Notes: generated by a model not told the origin, from the sequence alone. Positions 15,936 through 24,584 are shown, counted from the first letter of the stretch. The stretch is 64,000 nucleotides of DNA from JBFWIW01 sp050253535 (GCA_050253535.1 JBFWIW010000001.1:1-64000), one strand, 5' to 3'. Program-made: numbers and translations.

Positions 15936-16616
15936 TTAGATTTTCAGCGTTTTGAGATACGCTTTTCGTTCGTCGGAAATACGATAACTCTCTATTGCCT
16001 TTTGTATGGATTTATTTTGTACCCACTTCGAGAGGGTCCTACTCTCTATAAGCGGAAGCGCCGTTTCATATTGTTTTATAAGCGCAAAGGAAAAATACCA
16101 GGCTACAGCCATGTTTATGTAATACTCACCGCTTTTAACGTCCGCAACGAGCGCGAGCATCTCCGGCTGAAAATTATCGTCCAGAAAAAATTCCAGAAGT
16201 GTTACAACTGCAAAGCGCACAGTATAGGTGTGCCCGCTTTTTATCCACAGTCTGCATTTTTCATAGACTTCCACCGGGTACTTTTTAAAAATCTTGGGCG
16301 CCGACGTGTCGCAGGTTGCCCAGTTGTCGATATAGGGCAAAAACTCTTCCAGATATGCCATGACGGTTTCAATGTCGCGGCTCACTGCGCCTATGAGCGA
16401 TGCGTGGAGGTTATTCTCCTCAAAATATCTGTGCGGCAGTTCACGCAGAAAATCGAATCTGTCGGGGTCTTTGGAGAGTTCCTTCGCGTAATTCCGCAGT
16501 GCGGGGGAGCGGACTCCGATGATTGTCTCTTTATCGATATTAGGTATGAGCTTCGCGCTGAAATCGCGGTAGCCCGGGTCCTGCAGATCAAAAAGTCTCT
16601 TTAAAATCTTTTCCAT
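15936..16616 (-). CDS. DNA alkylation repair protein, AlkD-like
   Basis: 226 residues of HEAT-like helical repeats. AlkD glycosylases remove N3- and N7-alkylpurines. The motif YIDNWATCDT matches the family's D-x-W-x3-D segment that contacts the lesion (usually DNWDxxD or similar), and the C-terminal WVQNKSIQKAIESYR is also typical. ATG at 16616, 6 bases after wecB stops on the same strand, so last gene of the deaminase-ahcY-wecB-alkD transcript. The functional link with its neighbours is not obvious. Confidence 0.85.
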   Translation of the reverse strand: MEKILKRLFDLQDPGYRDFSAKLIPNIDKETIIGVRSPALRNYAKELSKDPDRFDFLRELPHRYFEENNLHASLIGAVSRDIETVMAYLEEFLPYIDNWATCDTSAPKIFKKYPVEVYEKCRLWIKSGHTYTVRFAVVTLLEFFLDDNFQPEMLALVADVKSGEYYINMAVAWYFSFALIKQYETALPLIESRTLSKWVQNKSIQKAIESYRISDERKAYLKTLKI

Positions 16617-16622
16617 ATAATT

Positions 16623-17714
16623 CTATAAACAGAGTACGTCCGCTATGCGACGGGAGGCAAAACCGTCGCCATAGGGGTTTGAAGCCGTGCTCATAGCGTC
16701 ATACAGCACTTTGTTTGTGAGAAGCTCGCGAAACTCACAATAAATAGTCTCCTCGTCGGTGCCGGCGAGCTTTAAAGTGCCGGCGGCTATGCCCTCCGGT
16801 CTCTCCGTCGTATCGCGCAGAACCAGAACGGGCTTCCCGAGAGAGGGAGCCTCCTCCTGTATACCGCCGCTGTCCGTGAGTATGAGGTAGGAACGGGCGA
16901 GAAAGTTGTGGAAGGACAGGACCTCGAGCGGCTCGATGAGCTTTATACGGCCGCATCCGCCCAAAACCTCGTTTGCCGCCTCACGGACGAGTGGATTCAT
17001 GTGGATGGGGTAAAGGACTTTTATGTCGGGAAATTCCTCGGTAACGCGGCGGATAGCGCGGAAAATATGGCGCATAGGGTCGCCCAGGTTCTCACGGCGG
17101 TGCGCCGTCAGCATGATAAGGCGGCTGCCCTTAGCCCAGTCGAGCTCCGGATGGGTAAAATCCTTTCGCACCGTGGTCTTGAGCGCGTCTATCGCGGTAT
17201 TTCCCGTCACATAGATAGTCCCGGGCTTTTTGCCCTCTCTCAGGAGGTTCTGGCGTGCCGTATCCGTCGGCGCAAAATTGTACTGTGCTACGATTCCGAC
17301 AGCTTGACGGTTATACTCCTCCGGATAGGGGGAGAAAATGTCGTAGGTCCGCAGCCCGGCCTCCACATGACCGACCGGTATCTGAAGATAAAAAGCGGCG
17401 AGGGCGGATGCAAATGTTGTTGATGTGTCCCCATGTACCAGAACGACGTCAGGTTTCGTATCCTCCATGATCTTTTTCATGCCGGAGAGGACATTTACGG
17501 TCACGTCAAAGAGGGTCTGCCCCTCCCGCATAATATCGAGATTAAAGTCCGGCTCGACATCGAAAACGTCGAGTACCTGACGCAGCATCTCCCGGTGCTG
17601 CCCGGTCACGCAGACAATTATCTGCACGTTAGGGCGTGCTTTAAGCTCTTTGACGAGCGGGCACATTTTTATCGCCTCAGGTCGTGTACCGAAGACGACC
17701 ATTATTTTTTTCAA
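16623..17714 (-). CDS. wecB: UDP-N-acetylglucosamine 2-epimerase (non-hydrolysing)
   Basis: Interconverts UDP-GlcNAc and UDP-ManNAc, the donor for wall teichoic acid linkage units or secondary cell-wall polymers. 363 residues, the usual length. Motifs: VFGTRPEAIKMCPLVKEL, VHGDTSTTFASALAAF, GHVEAGLRT...PEEYNRQ, LTAHRRENLG and LTDSGGIQEEAPSLGKPVLV. ManNAc-containing glycans are the usual substrate of CsaB-type pyruvylation, so this enzyme may supply the polysaccharide operon at 2.3-9.6 kb (inference). Its ATG lies 2 bases after the ahcY stop, indicating coupling. Confidence 0.95.
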   Translation of the reverse strand: MKKIMVVFGTRPEAIKMCPLVKELKARPNVQIIVCVTGQHREMLRQVLDVFDVEPDFNLDIMREGQTLFDVTVNVLSGMKKIMEDTKPDVVLVHGDTSTTFASALAAFYLQIPVGHVEAGLRTYDIFSPYPEEYNRQAVGIVAQYNFAPTDTARQNLLREGKKPGTIYVTGNTAIDALKTTVRKDFTHPELDWAKGSRLIMLTAHRRENLGDPMRHIFRAIRRVTEEFPDIKVLYPIHMNPLVREAANEVLGGCGRIKLIEPLEVLSFHNFLARSYLILTDSGGIQEEAPSLGKPVLVLRDTTERPEGIAAGTLKLAGTDEETIYCEFRELLTNKVLYDAMSTASNPYGDGFASRRIADVLCL

Positions 17715-17716
17715 GG

Positions 17717-18961
17717 TCAGACCTCCCAGCCGGAAATATACTTTAACTGCGTCTCAGTCAGCGCGTCGACGGAGATGCCGCAGGCGCGGAGCTTTAGGAA
17801 AGCGACCTCCGTGTCGATTTCCGCCGGGACGGGGATGACCTCGGAGACCATAATGCCTCGGCTTTCGGCGAGGTATTTTGCGGAGAGTGCCTGAATGGCG
17901 AAACTCATATCCATGATCTCCACGGGGTGCCCGTCGCCGGAGGCTAGGTTTACAAGCCGGCCCTCGGCCAGAACGAATATAGTCCGGCTGTTTCCGAGCG
18001 TATAGCCCATAATGTTCGGTTTCTGTTCCGCTTTGGACACTGCGTTTTCGTCGAGCCATTTGACGTCAACCTCAACGTTGAAATGCCCGGCGTTGCATAG
18101 CACCGCGCCGTCCTTCAGAAGGTCAAAGTGTCTTTTCGTTATAATGTCGCGGCAGCCGGTGGCGGTTACGAAGAGGTCGCCGATCTTAGCGGCTTCTTCC
18201 ATGGGCATGACTGCAAAGCCGTCCATCATGGCCTCCAGCGCTTTTACGGGGTCAATTTCCGTAATGATAACCTTGGCTCCGAAGCCGCGGGCGCGCATGG
18301 ATATGCCCTTGCCGCACCAGCCGTAACCGGCAACTACCACATTTTTTCCCGCGACGACGAGGTTAGTCGTGCGGTTAATGCCGTCCCAGACGGACTGCCC
18401 CGTGCCGTAACGGTTATCGAACAGGAACTTGCAGCGGGCATTGTTCACGGCTATCATCGGAAACCTCAGCTGCCCGGCTGCCGCCATAGCGCGCAGGCGC
18501 ATTATACCGGTGGTCGTCTCCTCGCACCCGCCGATGATACCGGGAATAAGGTGACTGAGTTTTGTATGGACGAGGCTCACAAGATCCCCGCCGTCGTCGA
18601 TTATAATATTCGGGCCGAATTCAAGCACATTTATGAGGTGGCTTTCATATTCTTCCGGGGAGGCGCCGTGCAGGGCGTATACGTCGATGCCCCCGGCGGC
18701 GACGGCCGCTGCCACGTCGTCCTGTGTGGAGAGCGGGTTGCAGCCCGTGACGTGCATCTCCGCACCGCCCTTCTGCAGTACGCGGCAGAGGCAGGCAGTC
18801 TTGGCCTCCATGTGGACGGAGAGGGCTATTTTGAGCCCGCTGAATGGCTTTTCCTGTGCAAATGTCTCTTCAATACCGGCAAGAAGCGGCATATTGCGCT
18901 TTGCCCACTGTATCTTTTTCTCGCCGGACGGGGCGAGCTTTATATCACGTATTTCAGACAT
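17717..18961 (-). CDS. ahcY: Adenosylhomocysteinase
   Basis: NAD-dependent hydrolysis of S-adenosylhomocysteine to homocysteine and adenosine, removing the inhibitor of methyltransferases. 414 residues from ATG 18961. Visible: ALSVHMEAKTACL (substrate site), DDGGDLVSLVH, EETTTGIMRL, the NAD Rossmann segment VVVAGYGWCGKGISMRARG, VTATGCRDII, and NAGHFNVEVDV. The start is set by MSEIRDIKLA with GAGAGGAAAG upstream; 15 further in-frame codons are leader. The leader carries a degenerate R1 repeat. The gene follows an SAH/MTA deaminase and precedes wecB. Confidence 0.97.
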   Translation of the reverse strand: MSEIRDIKLAPSGEKKIQWAKRNMPLLAGIEETFAQEKPFSGLKIALSVHMEAKTACLCRVLQKGGAEMHVTGCNPLSTQDDVAAAVAAGGIDVYALHGASPEEYESHLINVLEFGPNIIIDDGGDLVSLVHTKLSHLIPGIIGGCEETTTGIMRLRAMAAAGQLRFPMIAVNNARCKFLFDNRYGTGQSVWDGINRTTNLVVAGKNVVVAGYGWCGKGISMRARGFGAKVIITEIDPVKALEAMMDGFAVMPMEEAAKIGDLFVTATGCRDIITKRHFDLLKDGAVLCNAGHFNVEVDVKWLDENAVSKAEQKPNIMGYTLGNSRTIFVLAEGRLVNLASGDGHPVEIMDMSFAIQALSAKYLAESRGIMVSEVIPVPAEIDTEVAFLKLRACGISVDALTETQLKYISGWEV

Positions 18962-19085
18962 GTTTATAACTTTCCTCTCACTGAACTTAGTGCACACAAT
19001 TATCATGAAAAGCTAATTGTGCAATTTGTGTATTTATGTTGTGTTGCGGCTGCCCGCTTGCGCGCTGCTGTCTGCTAATCCAGAG
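18962..19085 (-). repeat. R1 leader repeat, degenerate copy before ahcY
   Basis: On the minus strand the core GCAAGCGGGCAGCCGCAACA matches the ffh copy of R1 at all but 2 positions over 22. The P2 hairpin has one mismatch (62022-62035 is the intact counterpart), and the 5' arm of P1 no longer pairs. The end, CAGTGAGAGGAAAGTTATAAAC before the ATG, resembles the ffh leader end. Confidence 0.55.
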
Positions 19086-19135
19086 AACCTTCTCCTGCTT
19101 TCAGCTTGTCGAAAAACATATTTTTAACTGGAACG

Positions 19136-20416
19136 CTACCTCATTCCTATCTTATTACAAATGTTTTCGACCTCGAACACCACGCGTTCCCGGTCTATTG
19201 TCAAAAACTTACCTTTGTCATAAAGTATCTCGCCGCCGACTATCGTAGTCTCGACCTCAGAGCCGTTTGCGGAGTATGCCAGAGCGGTCAAGGGGTCATT
19301 TTTTGGCAGGAAATTTAAGTGGTCAAGGTCAATTATCGTGAGATCGGCAAGGGCGCCGGGTCTTATTTCGCCGGCGTCTATACCGAGAGCCCTGGCTCCG
19401 TTTGCCGTAGCAGAAATCAGGCCCTCCTTCGCCGTGACGGCCTTCGCGTTTCCGTCTATTCCCTTGCGCAGAAGCGTAAGGAACGAGAGGTCGCGGAACA
19501 TGTTGAGCGTATTGTTGCTTGCAGGCCCATCTGTACCGAGAGCGACGTTCACGCCGGCCTTCACGAGGTCGGGGACGCGCGCGACGCCGTTTGCGAGCTT
19601 GAGGTTGCTCACGGGGTTTGTCGCAACGGAAACTTTTCTGTTTGCCAATATATCTATATCGCTGTCGGACAGCTTCACGCAGTGAGCGGCGACCGTACGC
19701 TCGGTGAGAAGGCCTGTCCTGTCGAAAAGCTCTGTCGGTGTACAGCCGTATTTTTCCGCGATTGCAGCCGTCTCCGCGTCGCTCTCGGCCAGATGCAGGT
19801 TTATTCCAAGCCCGGTCTCTTTGGAGAGCTCCGCTATCTCGCGCTGATAATCTTCGTCGCAGGTGTAAGGCGCGTGGGGGGCCAGCATGAAGCCAAGATT
19901 ATCCATGTCCTTCCATGCCCTGTATTCAGAAAGGGCCTCGTCCATCCGGCGACGGCCGCCCTCTTTATCGTCTTTGCCGCCTGTAAGCCCGCGGGAGAGG
20001 ACCGCGCGTATGCCGCAGTCACAGACCGCTCTGGCAATGGAGTGAGGGAAGATGTACATATCAAGAAACGACGTCGTACCGGTGGAGAGCATCTCCATAC
20101 AGCCCAGGAGAGAGCCCCAATAGCAGTCGTCAGGCGTAAGCTTCGCTTCCAGCGGCAGTATTCGGCCGAATAGCCAGTCATTAAAAAGAAGGTCGTCCGC
20201 ACAGTTGCGGAAAATTGTCATGTACGAGTGGGTGTGTGCGTTAACGAGTCCGGGAATAAGCAGACGGCCCGTGCCGTCTATGGTTTTATCCGGCCTGAAA
20301 TCCCCGGGCGATAATCCGACGGAAGCTATGTGCCCGCCGGAGATATATACGTCCGTCTCTGTTGTCGAGAAAGCGCCTGGCAGCCACGCGAGAATGTTTT
20401 TTATTAAAATGTTCAT
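19136..20416 (-). CDS. mtaD: S-adenosylhomocysteine / 5'-methylthioadenosine deaminase (amidohydrolase)
   Basis: Metal-dependent amidohydrolase of the TrzA/MtaD group, converting SAH (or MTA, adenosine) to the inosyl form. 426 residues from ATG 20416. Metal and catalytic motifs: VNAHTHSYM (HxH), HAPYTCDEDY, NLHLAESDAE, AAHCVKLS and LGTDGPASNNTLNMF. The start is fixed by GGAGGTTCAC; the frame runs 53 codons further upstream through an R1 repeat and is leader, not protein. Position before ahcY favours SAH as substrate. MtaD and other adenosine-type deaminases of this group are hard to separate by sequence. Confidence 0.85.
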   Translation of the reverse strand: MNILIKNILAWLPGAFSTTETDVYISGGHIASVGLSPGDFRPDKTIDGTGRLLIPGLVNAHTHSYMTIFRNCADDLLFNDWLFGRILPLEAKLTPDDCYWGSLLGCMEMLSTGTTSFLDMYIFPHSIARAVCDCGIRAVLSRGLTGGKDDKEGGRRRMDEALSEYRAWKDMDNLGFMLAPHAPYTCDEDYQREIAELSKETGLGINLHLAESDAETAAIAEKYGCTPTELFDRTGLLTERTVAAHCVKLSDSDIDILANRKVSVATNPVSNLKLANGVARVPDLVKAGVNVALGTDGPASNNTLNMFRDLSFLTLLRKGIDGNAKAVTAKEGLISATANGARALGIDAGEIRPGALADLTIIDLDHLNFLPKNDPLTALAYSANGSEVETTIVGGEILYDKGKFLTIDRERVVFEVENICNKIGMR

Positions 20417-20548
20417 GTGAACCTCCGTTATGACATAGGCGAATTTGTAATGAAAGCCTCCCGCGTGCGGGAGGTTTTGCCCTTTGTTTTGGGCTGACGC
20501 TTCAGCGGTAAAAAAAGGGGACTTTAAAGTGTCCGGATTTAATTCTTT
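20414..20548 (-). repeat. R1 leader repeat copy before mtaD
   Basis: On the minus strand: a P1 of CCTTTTTTT with AAAACAAAGG, inner hairpin CGC-TGAA-GCG, internal-loop strand ending GCCC, then P3 CCTCCCGCACGCGGGAGG, the conserved CTTTCATTACAAATTCGC, and GGAGGTTCACATG, where the ATG is the mtaD start. P4 is not clear in this copy. The promoter lies just upstream, so this R1 is the true 5' UTR. Confidence 0.75.
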
Positions 20549-20583
20549 CACGCTACGAAATTCATTTGCATACATCGTTTAAA

Positions 20584-20612
20584 ATAATACCATTCCCTTA
20601 AGCGGAAAACAA
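20584..20612 (-). promoter_or_regulatory. Promoter of mtaD-ahcY-wecB-alkD
   Basis: Minus strand TTGTTT (20612-20607), 17-base spacer, TATTAT (20589-20584). Transcription would begin about 30 bases before the R1 element. Confidence 0.6.
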
Positions 20613-20630
20613 CCCGGATACGACAAAAAT

Positions 20631-20687
20631 GGCAGACTGCCGAAGACTCCGGCGGCACCTATGTGCGCCGTCAGGTCTTCGGCAGTC
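20631..20687 (-). terminator. Long hairpin terminator downstream of spoIIE and the small membrane protein
   Basis: A 15-bp perfect outer stem CAGACTGCCGAAGAC / GTCTTCGGCAGTCTG encloses a second hairpin with GGCAC/GTGC arms. Minus-strand sequence after it is CCATTTTTGTCG. The unusual length is noted as a finding. Confidence 0.7.
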
Positions 20688-20723
20688 TGAAAAGGAGGAA
20701 ATTTAAGTCCGATCACGGAATGG

Positions 20724-20990
20724 TCAAATAAACTTTGTGAGTATCCAGACAAGCGCCGTTATTGCCGCACCGCCAAAGGCGAACACGGGAGGGGGCAGGC
20801 GATATAACGAACGCCGTTTTGAGTTTTGGCGCAAATAGTCGTTTGCTGCGCTCTGTGCCTCTTTAATTATCGTGTCCTGTGTCACTCCGCGTACGGCTGC
20901 ATCCTCTTTGACAATAAAAATTGCCTCTTCGAATATATTTCCGTCGGGAGATTTTACGACAATGACGCGACGAGACAGGCCCTTGACCAA
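20724..20990 (-). CDS. Small conserved tail-anchored protein of unknown function
   Basis: 88 residues. The N-terminal 60 residues are soluble and charged (RRVIVVKSPDGNIFEEAIF, then VKEDAAVRGVTQDTIIKEA). The C-terminus is one hydrophobic helix (FAFGGAAITALVWILTKFI), so a C-tail anchor in the membrane is likely. I know similar unnamed proteins from Clostridia near sporulation genes but no function. TTG start at 20990 with AGGGGTG about 8 bases upstream. It follows spoIIE by 71 bases on the same strand and precedes a strong terminator, which supports it being a real gene rather than a chance frame. Confidence 0.7.
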   Translation of the reverse strand: MVKGLSRRVIVVKSPDGNIFEEAIFIVKEDAAVRGVTQDTIIKEAQSAANDYLRQNSKRRSLYRLPPPVFAFGGAAITALVWILTKFI

Positions 20991-21061
20991 TTACATCACA
21001 CCCCTACTCTCTTTTAATTTCAGTTTGCCCGATAAGGGTGTGGCGTATACCTAAAAATTGG

Positions 21062-23410
21062 CTATTTTCTCGCCTCAATGAGCAGTGTTAGTATTGTCAT
21101 ATCATCGTCGGTTCCAAACTTCTCGGCGGCGCGGCGAACAAGCTGTCCCGCAAGTTCCTTTGGGCTGTCTCCGCTGTAATTCGATATCTCTTCGCGCAGC
21201 CATTTATCGTCAGAGTTGCCAATGGCTCCGTCGGAAACGATGACGGCGAAGGAAGCGGGCTCAAGGCGCATTTTTATGTGATCGGGCCTGTCGTCGGCGG
21301 CGTAACCGAGGCCGGCGGCCAGGGTTCTGCATTTGATGCGGGAGACGGTGTTACCGCGCCGTATATAGGAGGGGGCCGCACCGTATTTGTATATTTCAGC
21401 CTCGCCGGTAAAGAGACTGACACATAATAGGTCGATTGTCGCGGTGGTCGTGTCGGCGTCATTTTTTAAAAGCATAAGATTATTTAGTATCCGCAGGGCG
21501 GTTTTTGCGGGGACCCCCGCACGCAGAAAACGTTCGAGTATTGAGACAACGCTGCGTGAGCATTCGGCAGCGCCCATACCGGTACCCATCCCGTCGGACA
21601 GAAGTATACAGAGTAAACCCTCGCCGGTCTTGAAATAGATGCCGCGGTCGCCGCTCACGCTCTCTCCGTGGCGCTTTATTGAGGCGATTCCGACCGAGGC
21701 GGCCAGCGGCTCTGCCTCGAGCAGTACGAGCTTGCCGATCTGTATCTCCTCATCAGACGTACAGAGTCTAACCTGGAGGACTGCGGATAGCTTATCAAGG
21801 TATGAGGGATTCTTTTTTAGTGCGCGCAGATTGTTGCTGGATATTTCGGCGTGCAGCCTGCCGCTCCTGTCCCGGAAAACAGCGGTGCTTGCATCAACAT
21901 CGATACTCTTAAGATATCGCTGAAGCCTGCGCTCCATAAAAGGTTCGAATTCTATAGCGCTTCCGAGTTCGTCGGCCATTGACCGCAGAACGTTGGATAT
22001 ATCCGCGTACTGATTATAGGCGGCACCAATATTGTCGCGCAGACGGCTTTTGTACTGACGGCGGTACATTAAGGCAGTCAATTCCTCGTTGATTGCAGCG
22101 GTGAGCTTCGGAAGGTTTTCACAGGTCTCTGCGAAAAAATCCGGAAAATCTGCTTCCTCAATCCGTCCGCTGGTGAGCATGATAGGCGTGAGATTGTTCA
22201 TGACGTCAAGTGTTTGTTCATAACCGATCCGCCAGCATCGTGTGCTCTTCGGGCATTTCAGGCAGGCGGCGTCTGCTGCGCGGTCGAAGACTTTCGCGAT
22301 ATTGTCGTCGTTTTTATCGGCGCCGGAGACCGTGCGAACGGTATCGTAGAGCTCGCTGAAAGCTGCTGCGGTCTCCTCAACGCGCTTTTTTGTGTATTCC
22401 CGCGCTTTCAGTATGCCATATCCGGAGGTGCCTGCCGGAAGGAGTGCGGCAGCCCTTGAGAGAACTGATTTCGGGAGAATGAAAAACAGTACCGATGCGA
22501 TAAAGACTTCATAAAGGGCCGAGGGACCGGTTTCGGATTGCCAGAGCCAGATCACTGACACGGCGTTTCCAAGTATGAAACAGACAGTGAAAATGAAACG
22601 CGAAAACTTGGAGAAGATACCCGATATCATGCCTGAGACGGCATAAGCAAGGCTGAAAAAAACACCGTTGCCGGTGGCAAAGTCCATTGCCGTACCGACC
22701 AGAAGCCCGCATGAGGCGCCTATGCCGCTCCCGCCCTTATATGCGGTCGTTATGACGAGCATAACAGCAAGCACGCGGCCTATGGATATCATTCCAAAAA
22801 CGGACAGCCCCGTAAGCGAGACAAGAAGTGTTGCCAAAAGAATGAGGACGCTTATGGAGTGACGCGCCTCATCCGACCTGCCGGAGTCCACAGTCGACCA
22901 GGGGGAGAGCGCAATATCATAGAAAAATACGGATGCGCCCGCAAGGGCAACTTCGCATAAAAAGAGCGAGGTGGCAACTGCGCTCCAGCCGGCGTCAGCA
23001 GCATAGACAAAGCCGGTGCAGGCTGTCATAAAAGCCGTCATAGCGGGCCTGAACCATGCCTTTCCGAAAATTGCGGTGGGCTTAAAGACGCGGATGGCGG
23101 CAAATATTAGCAGCCCGGTTAATATGTATTTGAGCGACCAGACGAAGCTCCCCGCCGTTAGATACCCCAACGTTGTGCCAATAAAGGTGATAATGCATAG
23201 GATCCCCGGCGGCGACGCGCCGAGGAATCCAAGTCCGAACGGTGAGAGGCTGTCCGACAGTGTTGCCCGCGAAAGTAAAAAAGCCAGTAAGAAACGGACG
23301 GAGTACTCCGCAAGACGGATAAATCTTGAACTTTCTGGTATTGCCCTTAGGTGCAGAGCGGAAGCGCCGCCCCAAAATGCCACATGCTTTCGTAAATCTT
23401 TTCCGGTCAC
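21062..23410 (-). CDS. spoIIE: Stage II sporulation protein E (PP2C phosphatase)
   Basis: Membrane phosphatase that dephosphorylates SpoIIAA in the forespore and so releases sigma-F; it also localises to the polar septum. 782 residues (about 827 in Bacillus subtilis). The N-terminal third is a bundle of about ten hydrophobic helices; a regulatory middle region includes CLKCPKSTRCWRIGYEQ; the C-terminal PP2C domain has CILLSDGMGTGMGAAECS, VIVSDGAIGNSDDKWL and TDDDMTILTLLIEA with the metal-binding aspartates. GTG start with AAAGGGCG upstream. No clear Spo0A box is seen in the 158-base gap. This gene is the main evidence that the organism forms endospores. Confidence 0.95.
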   Translation of the reverse strand: MTGKDLRKHVAFWGGASALHLRAIPESSRFIRLAEYSVRFLLAFLLSRATLSDSLSPFGLGFLGASPPGILCIITFIGTTLGYLTAGSFVWSLKYILTGLLIFAAIRVFKPTAIFGKAWFRPAMTAFMTACTGFVYAADAGWSAVATSLFLCEVALAGASVFFYDIALSPWSTVDSGRSDEARHSISVLILLATLLVSLTGLSVFGMISIGRVLAVMLVITTAYKGGSGIGASCGLLVGTAMDFATGNGVFFSLAYAVSGMISGIFSKFSRFIFTVCFILGNAVSVIWLWQSETGPSALYEVFIASVLFFILPKSVLSRAAALLPAGTSGYGILKAREYTKKRVEETAAAFSELYDTVRTVSGADKNDDNIAKVFDRAADAACLKCPKSTRCWRIGYEQTLDVMNNLTPIMLTSGRIEEADFPDFFAETCENLPKLTAAINEELTALMYRRQYKSRLRDNIGAAYNQYADISNVLRSMADELGSAIEFEPFMERRLQRYLKSIDVDASTAVFRDRSGRLHAEISSNNLRALKKNPSYLDKLSAVLQVRLCTSDEEIQIGKLVLLEAEPLAASVGIASIKRHGESVSGDRGIYFKTGEGLLCILLSDGMGTGMGAAECSRSVVSILERFLRAGVPAKTALRILNNLMLLKNDADTTTATIDLLCVSLFTGEAEIYKYGAAPSYIRRGNTVSRIKCRTLAAGLGYAADDRPDHIKMRLEPASFAVIVSDGAIGNSDDKWLREEISNYSGDSPKELAGQLVRRAAEKFGTDDDMTILTLLIEARK

Positions 23411-23516
23411 TTTAAACGCCCTTTCGATAGTAGTCTGGTGTATGTTTAAATATTAAAACAGGGCGTTCAAGAAAATGGTCAGAATATGACGGCATAAGGA
23501 CAGCCTAAATAAAAAA

Positions 23517-23549
23517 GCGCGGAACGATGTTTTACCATTCGTCCCGCGC
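23517..23549 (-). terminator. Terminator of proC
   Basis: Minus-strand stem GCGCGG-ACGAATGG ... CATCGTTCCGCGC followed by TTTTTTATTT. It separates proC from spoIIE downstream. Confidence 0.8.
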
Positions 23550-23568
23550 GGGCAAGATATAGTGACTG

Positions 23569-24321
23569 CTATCTTCGCGTCATTTTGTCGTAGGCGCTCT
23601 GCATGGCGCCTTTGATTATTTCGGGAAGCTCACGCTCTTCAAAATGCAGGACGCCCGCCTCGGTGGCCCCGCCCTTTGTGGCGACGGCTTTGGCCATAGC
23701 CGCGAAGTCCTGGCTTTTGGCAGCGCTTTTAAAAGTCATCGCCGCGATCGAATGGGAGAGCTCGGGTGAAAAGCCGAGAGCCTCGCCCGCTTTCGCGTAT
23801 GCGTCCAGAATATATGCCGCGAATCCGAGACCGCAGCCGGAAAACGCCGTTACCTTTTCGATATCGCGTTCCTCGACCTCAAAAGCGAGCCCGAGCTTAC
23901 CGAAAATTCCGGCGATAACGGAAGGCGCCCTGGTATAACCGATTGTTCCCTCGCATTCGGCGATGGCGATTGACGGCATTGCCCGAATAATCGGTTTGCC
24001 GAGGAGATTTCCGGTTCTTTCCGCCGTTATTCCCGCCATAAAGCTGACAAAGCTTCTCTCCGGCGAGAGTGCCGGTGTTAAAGTGGGAGATATATCTTCA
24101 AATACTGCGCTTTTAACTGTTAAAAAAACGATATTTGCACTCAAAGCCGCATCAAGTGGGGATCCGCATGCGATAACGCCAAGTTCGCGCTCTGCTGTCG
24201 TAAGCGTCACCTGCGTCCTTGCGGATATATATATCTCGCCGGGGAGGGAGACGCCCGAGCGTATAAGTCCCCGTGCGAGCGCTTTTCCGAGATGCCCAAA
24301 ACCAATTATAGCTATCTTCAT
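23569..24321 (-). CDS. proC: Pyrroline-5-carboxylate reductase
   Basis: Last step of proline synthesis, NAD(P)H-dependent. 250 residues, slightly short of the usual 260-270. Rossmann start KIAIIGFGHLGKALARGLI, RAMPSIAIAECEGTIGYT (a variant of the RxMPN motif), and the C-terminal dimer helix with SGCGLGFAAYILDAYAKAGEALG and TKGGATEAGVLHFEE. ATG with GGAGG 8 bases upstream. Monocistronic between the rpmB terminator and its own. A RAMPS in place of the usual RAMPN is a small departure; other NADP-binding oxidoreductases of the family (e.g. ComER) are an alternative. Confidence 0.85.
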   Translation of the reverse strand: MKIAIIGFGHLGKALARGLIRSGVSLPGEIYISARTQVTLTTAERELGVIACGSPLDAALSANIVFLTVKSAVFEDISPTLTPALSPERSFVSFMAGITAERTGNLLGKPIIRAMPSIAIAECEGTIGYTRAPSVIAGIFGKLGLAFEVEERDIEKVTAFSGCGLGFAAYILDAYAKAGEALGFSPELSHSIAAMTFKSAAKSQDFAAMAKAVATKGGATEAGVLHFEERELPEIIKGAMQSAYDKMTRR

Positions 24322-24351
24322 AAGAAAACCTCCATAATTTCGGATAAAAAA

Positions 24352-24381
24352 CTATGCTCACAGCGTTTGCTGTGAGCATAG
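24352..24381 (-). terminator. Terminator of rpmB
   Basis: Perfect 13-bp stem CTATGCTCACAGC / GCTGTGAGCATAG, 4-nt loop, followed on the minus strand by TTTTTTATCC. Confidence 0.9.
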
Positions 24382-24395
24382 CACGACTTTCCATA

Positions 24396-24584
24396 TCAGA
24401 CTGCGCGCGTAACTTTGCCGCTGCGGAGGCACCTCGTACAGACGTAAACATGGCGGGGGGAGCCGTCAACTATAGCCTTTACACGCTTGACGTTAGGTTT
24501 CCACGTACGGTTGCTACGCCTGTGGGAGTGGCTCACCTGTATACCGAAAACAACACCCTTGTCACAAAATTCACACTTAGCCAT
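24396..24584 (-). CDS. rpmB: 50S ribosomal protein L28
   Basis: 62 residues, MAKCEFCDKG then GIQVSHSHRRSNRTWKPN and the C-terminal YVCTRCLRSGKVTRA. Four cysteines in two CxxC pairs mark the zinc-binding form of L28. ATG at 24584 chosen for GGAGGTG 7 bases upstream; a three-residue longer frame exists. Monocistronic. Confidence 0.97.
   Translation of the reverse strand: MAKCEFCDKGVVFGIQVSHSHRRSNRTWKPNVKRVKAIVDGSPRHVYVCTRCLRSGKVTRAV

Noticed and set aside
18128..19078. A 316-codon open frame on the plus strand across ahcY
   Set aside because: It is antisense to a clear adenosylhomocysteinase gene, has no recognisable domain and no ribosome site. GC-rich codon positions create such shadows throughout the window (also 19319-20173 and 44883-45737).
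18962..19135. SAH or SAM riboswitch before ahcY
   Set aside because: I could not find the SAH or SAM aptamer signatures. The leader is better explained as a degenerate R1 copy, shared with genes outside methionine metabolism.
20417..20575. 53-residue N-terminal extension of the deaminase
   Set aside because: The codons come from the R1 leader, the promoter ends only a few bases before, and GGAGG precedes the ATG at 20416.
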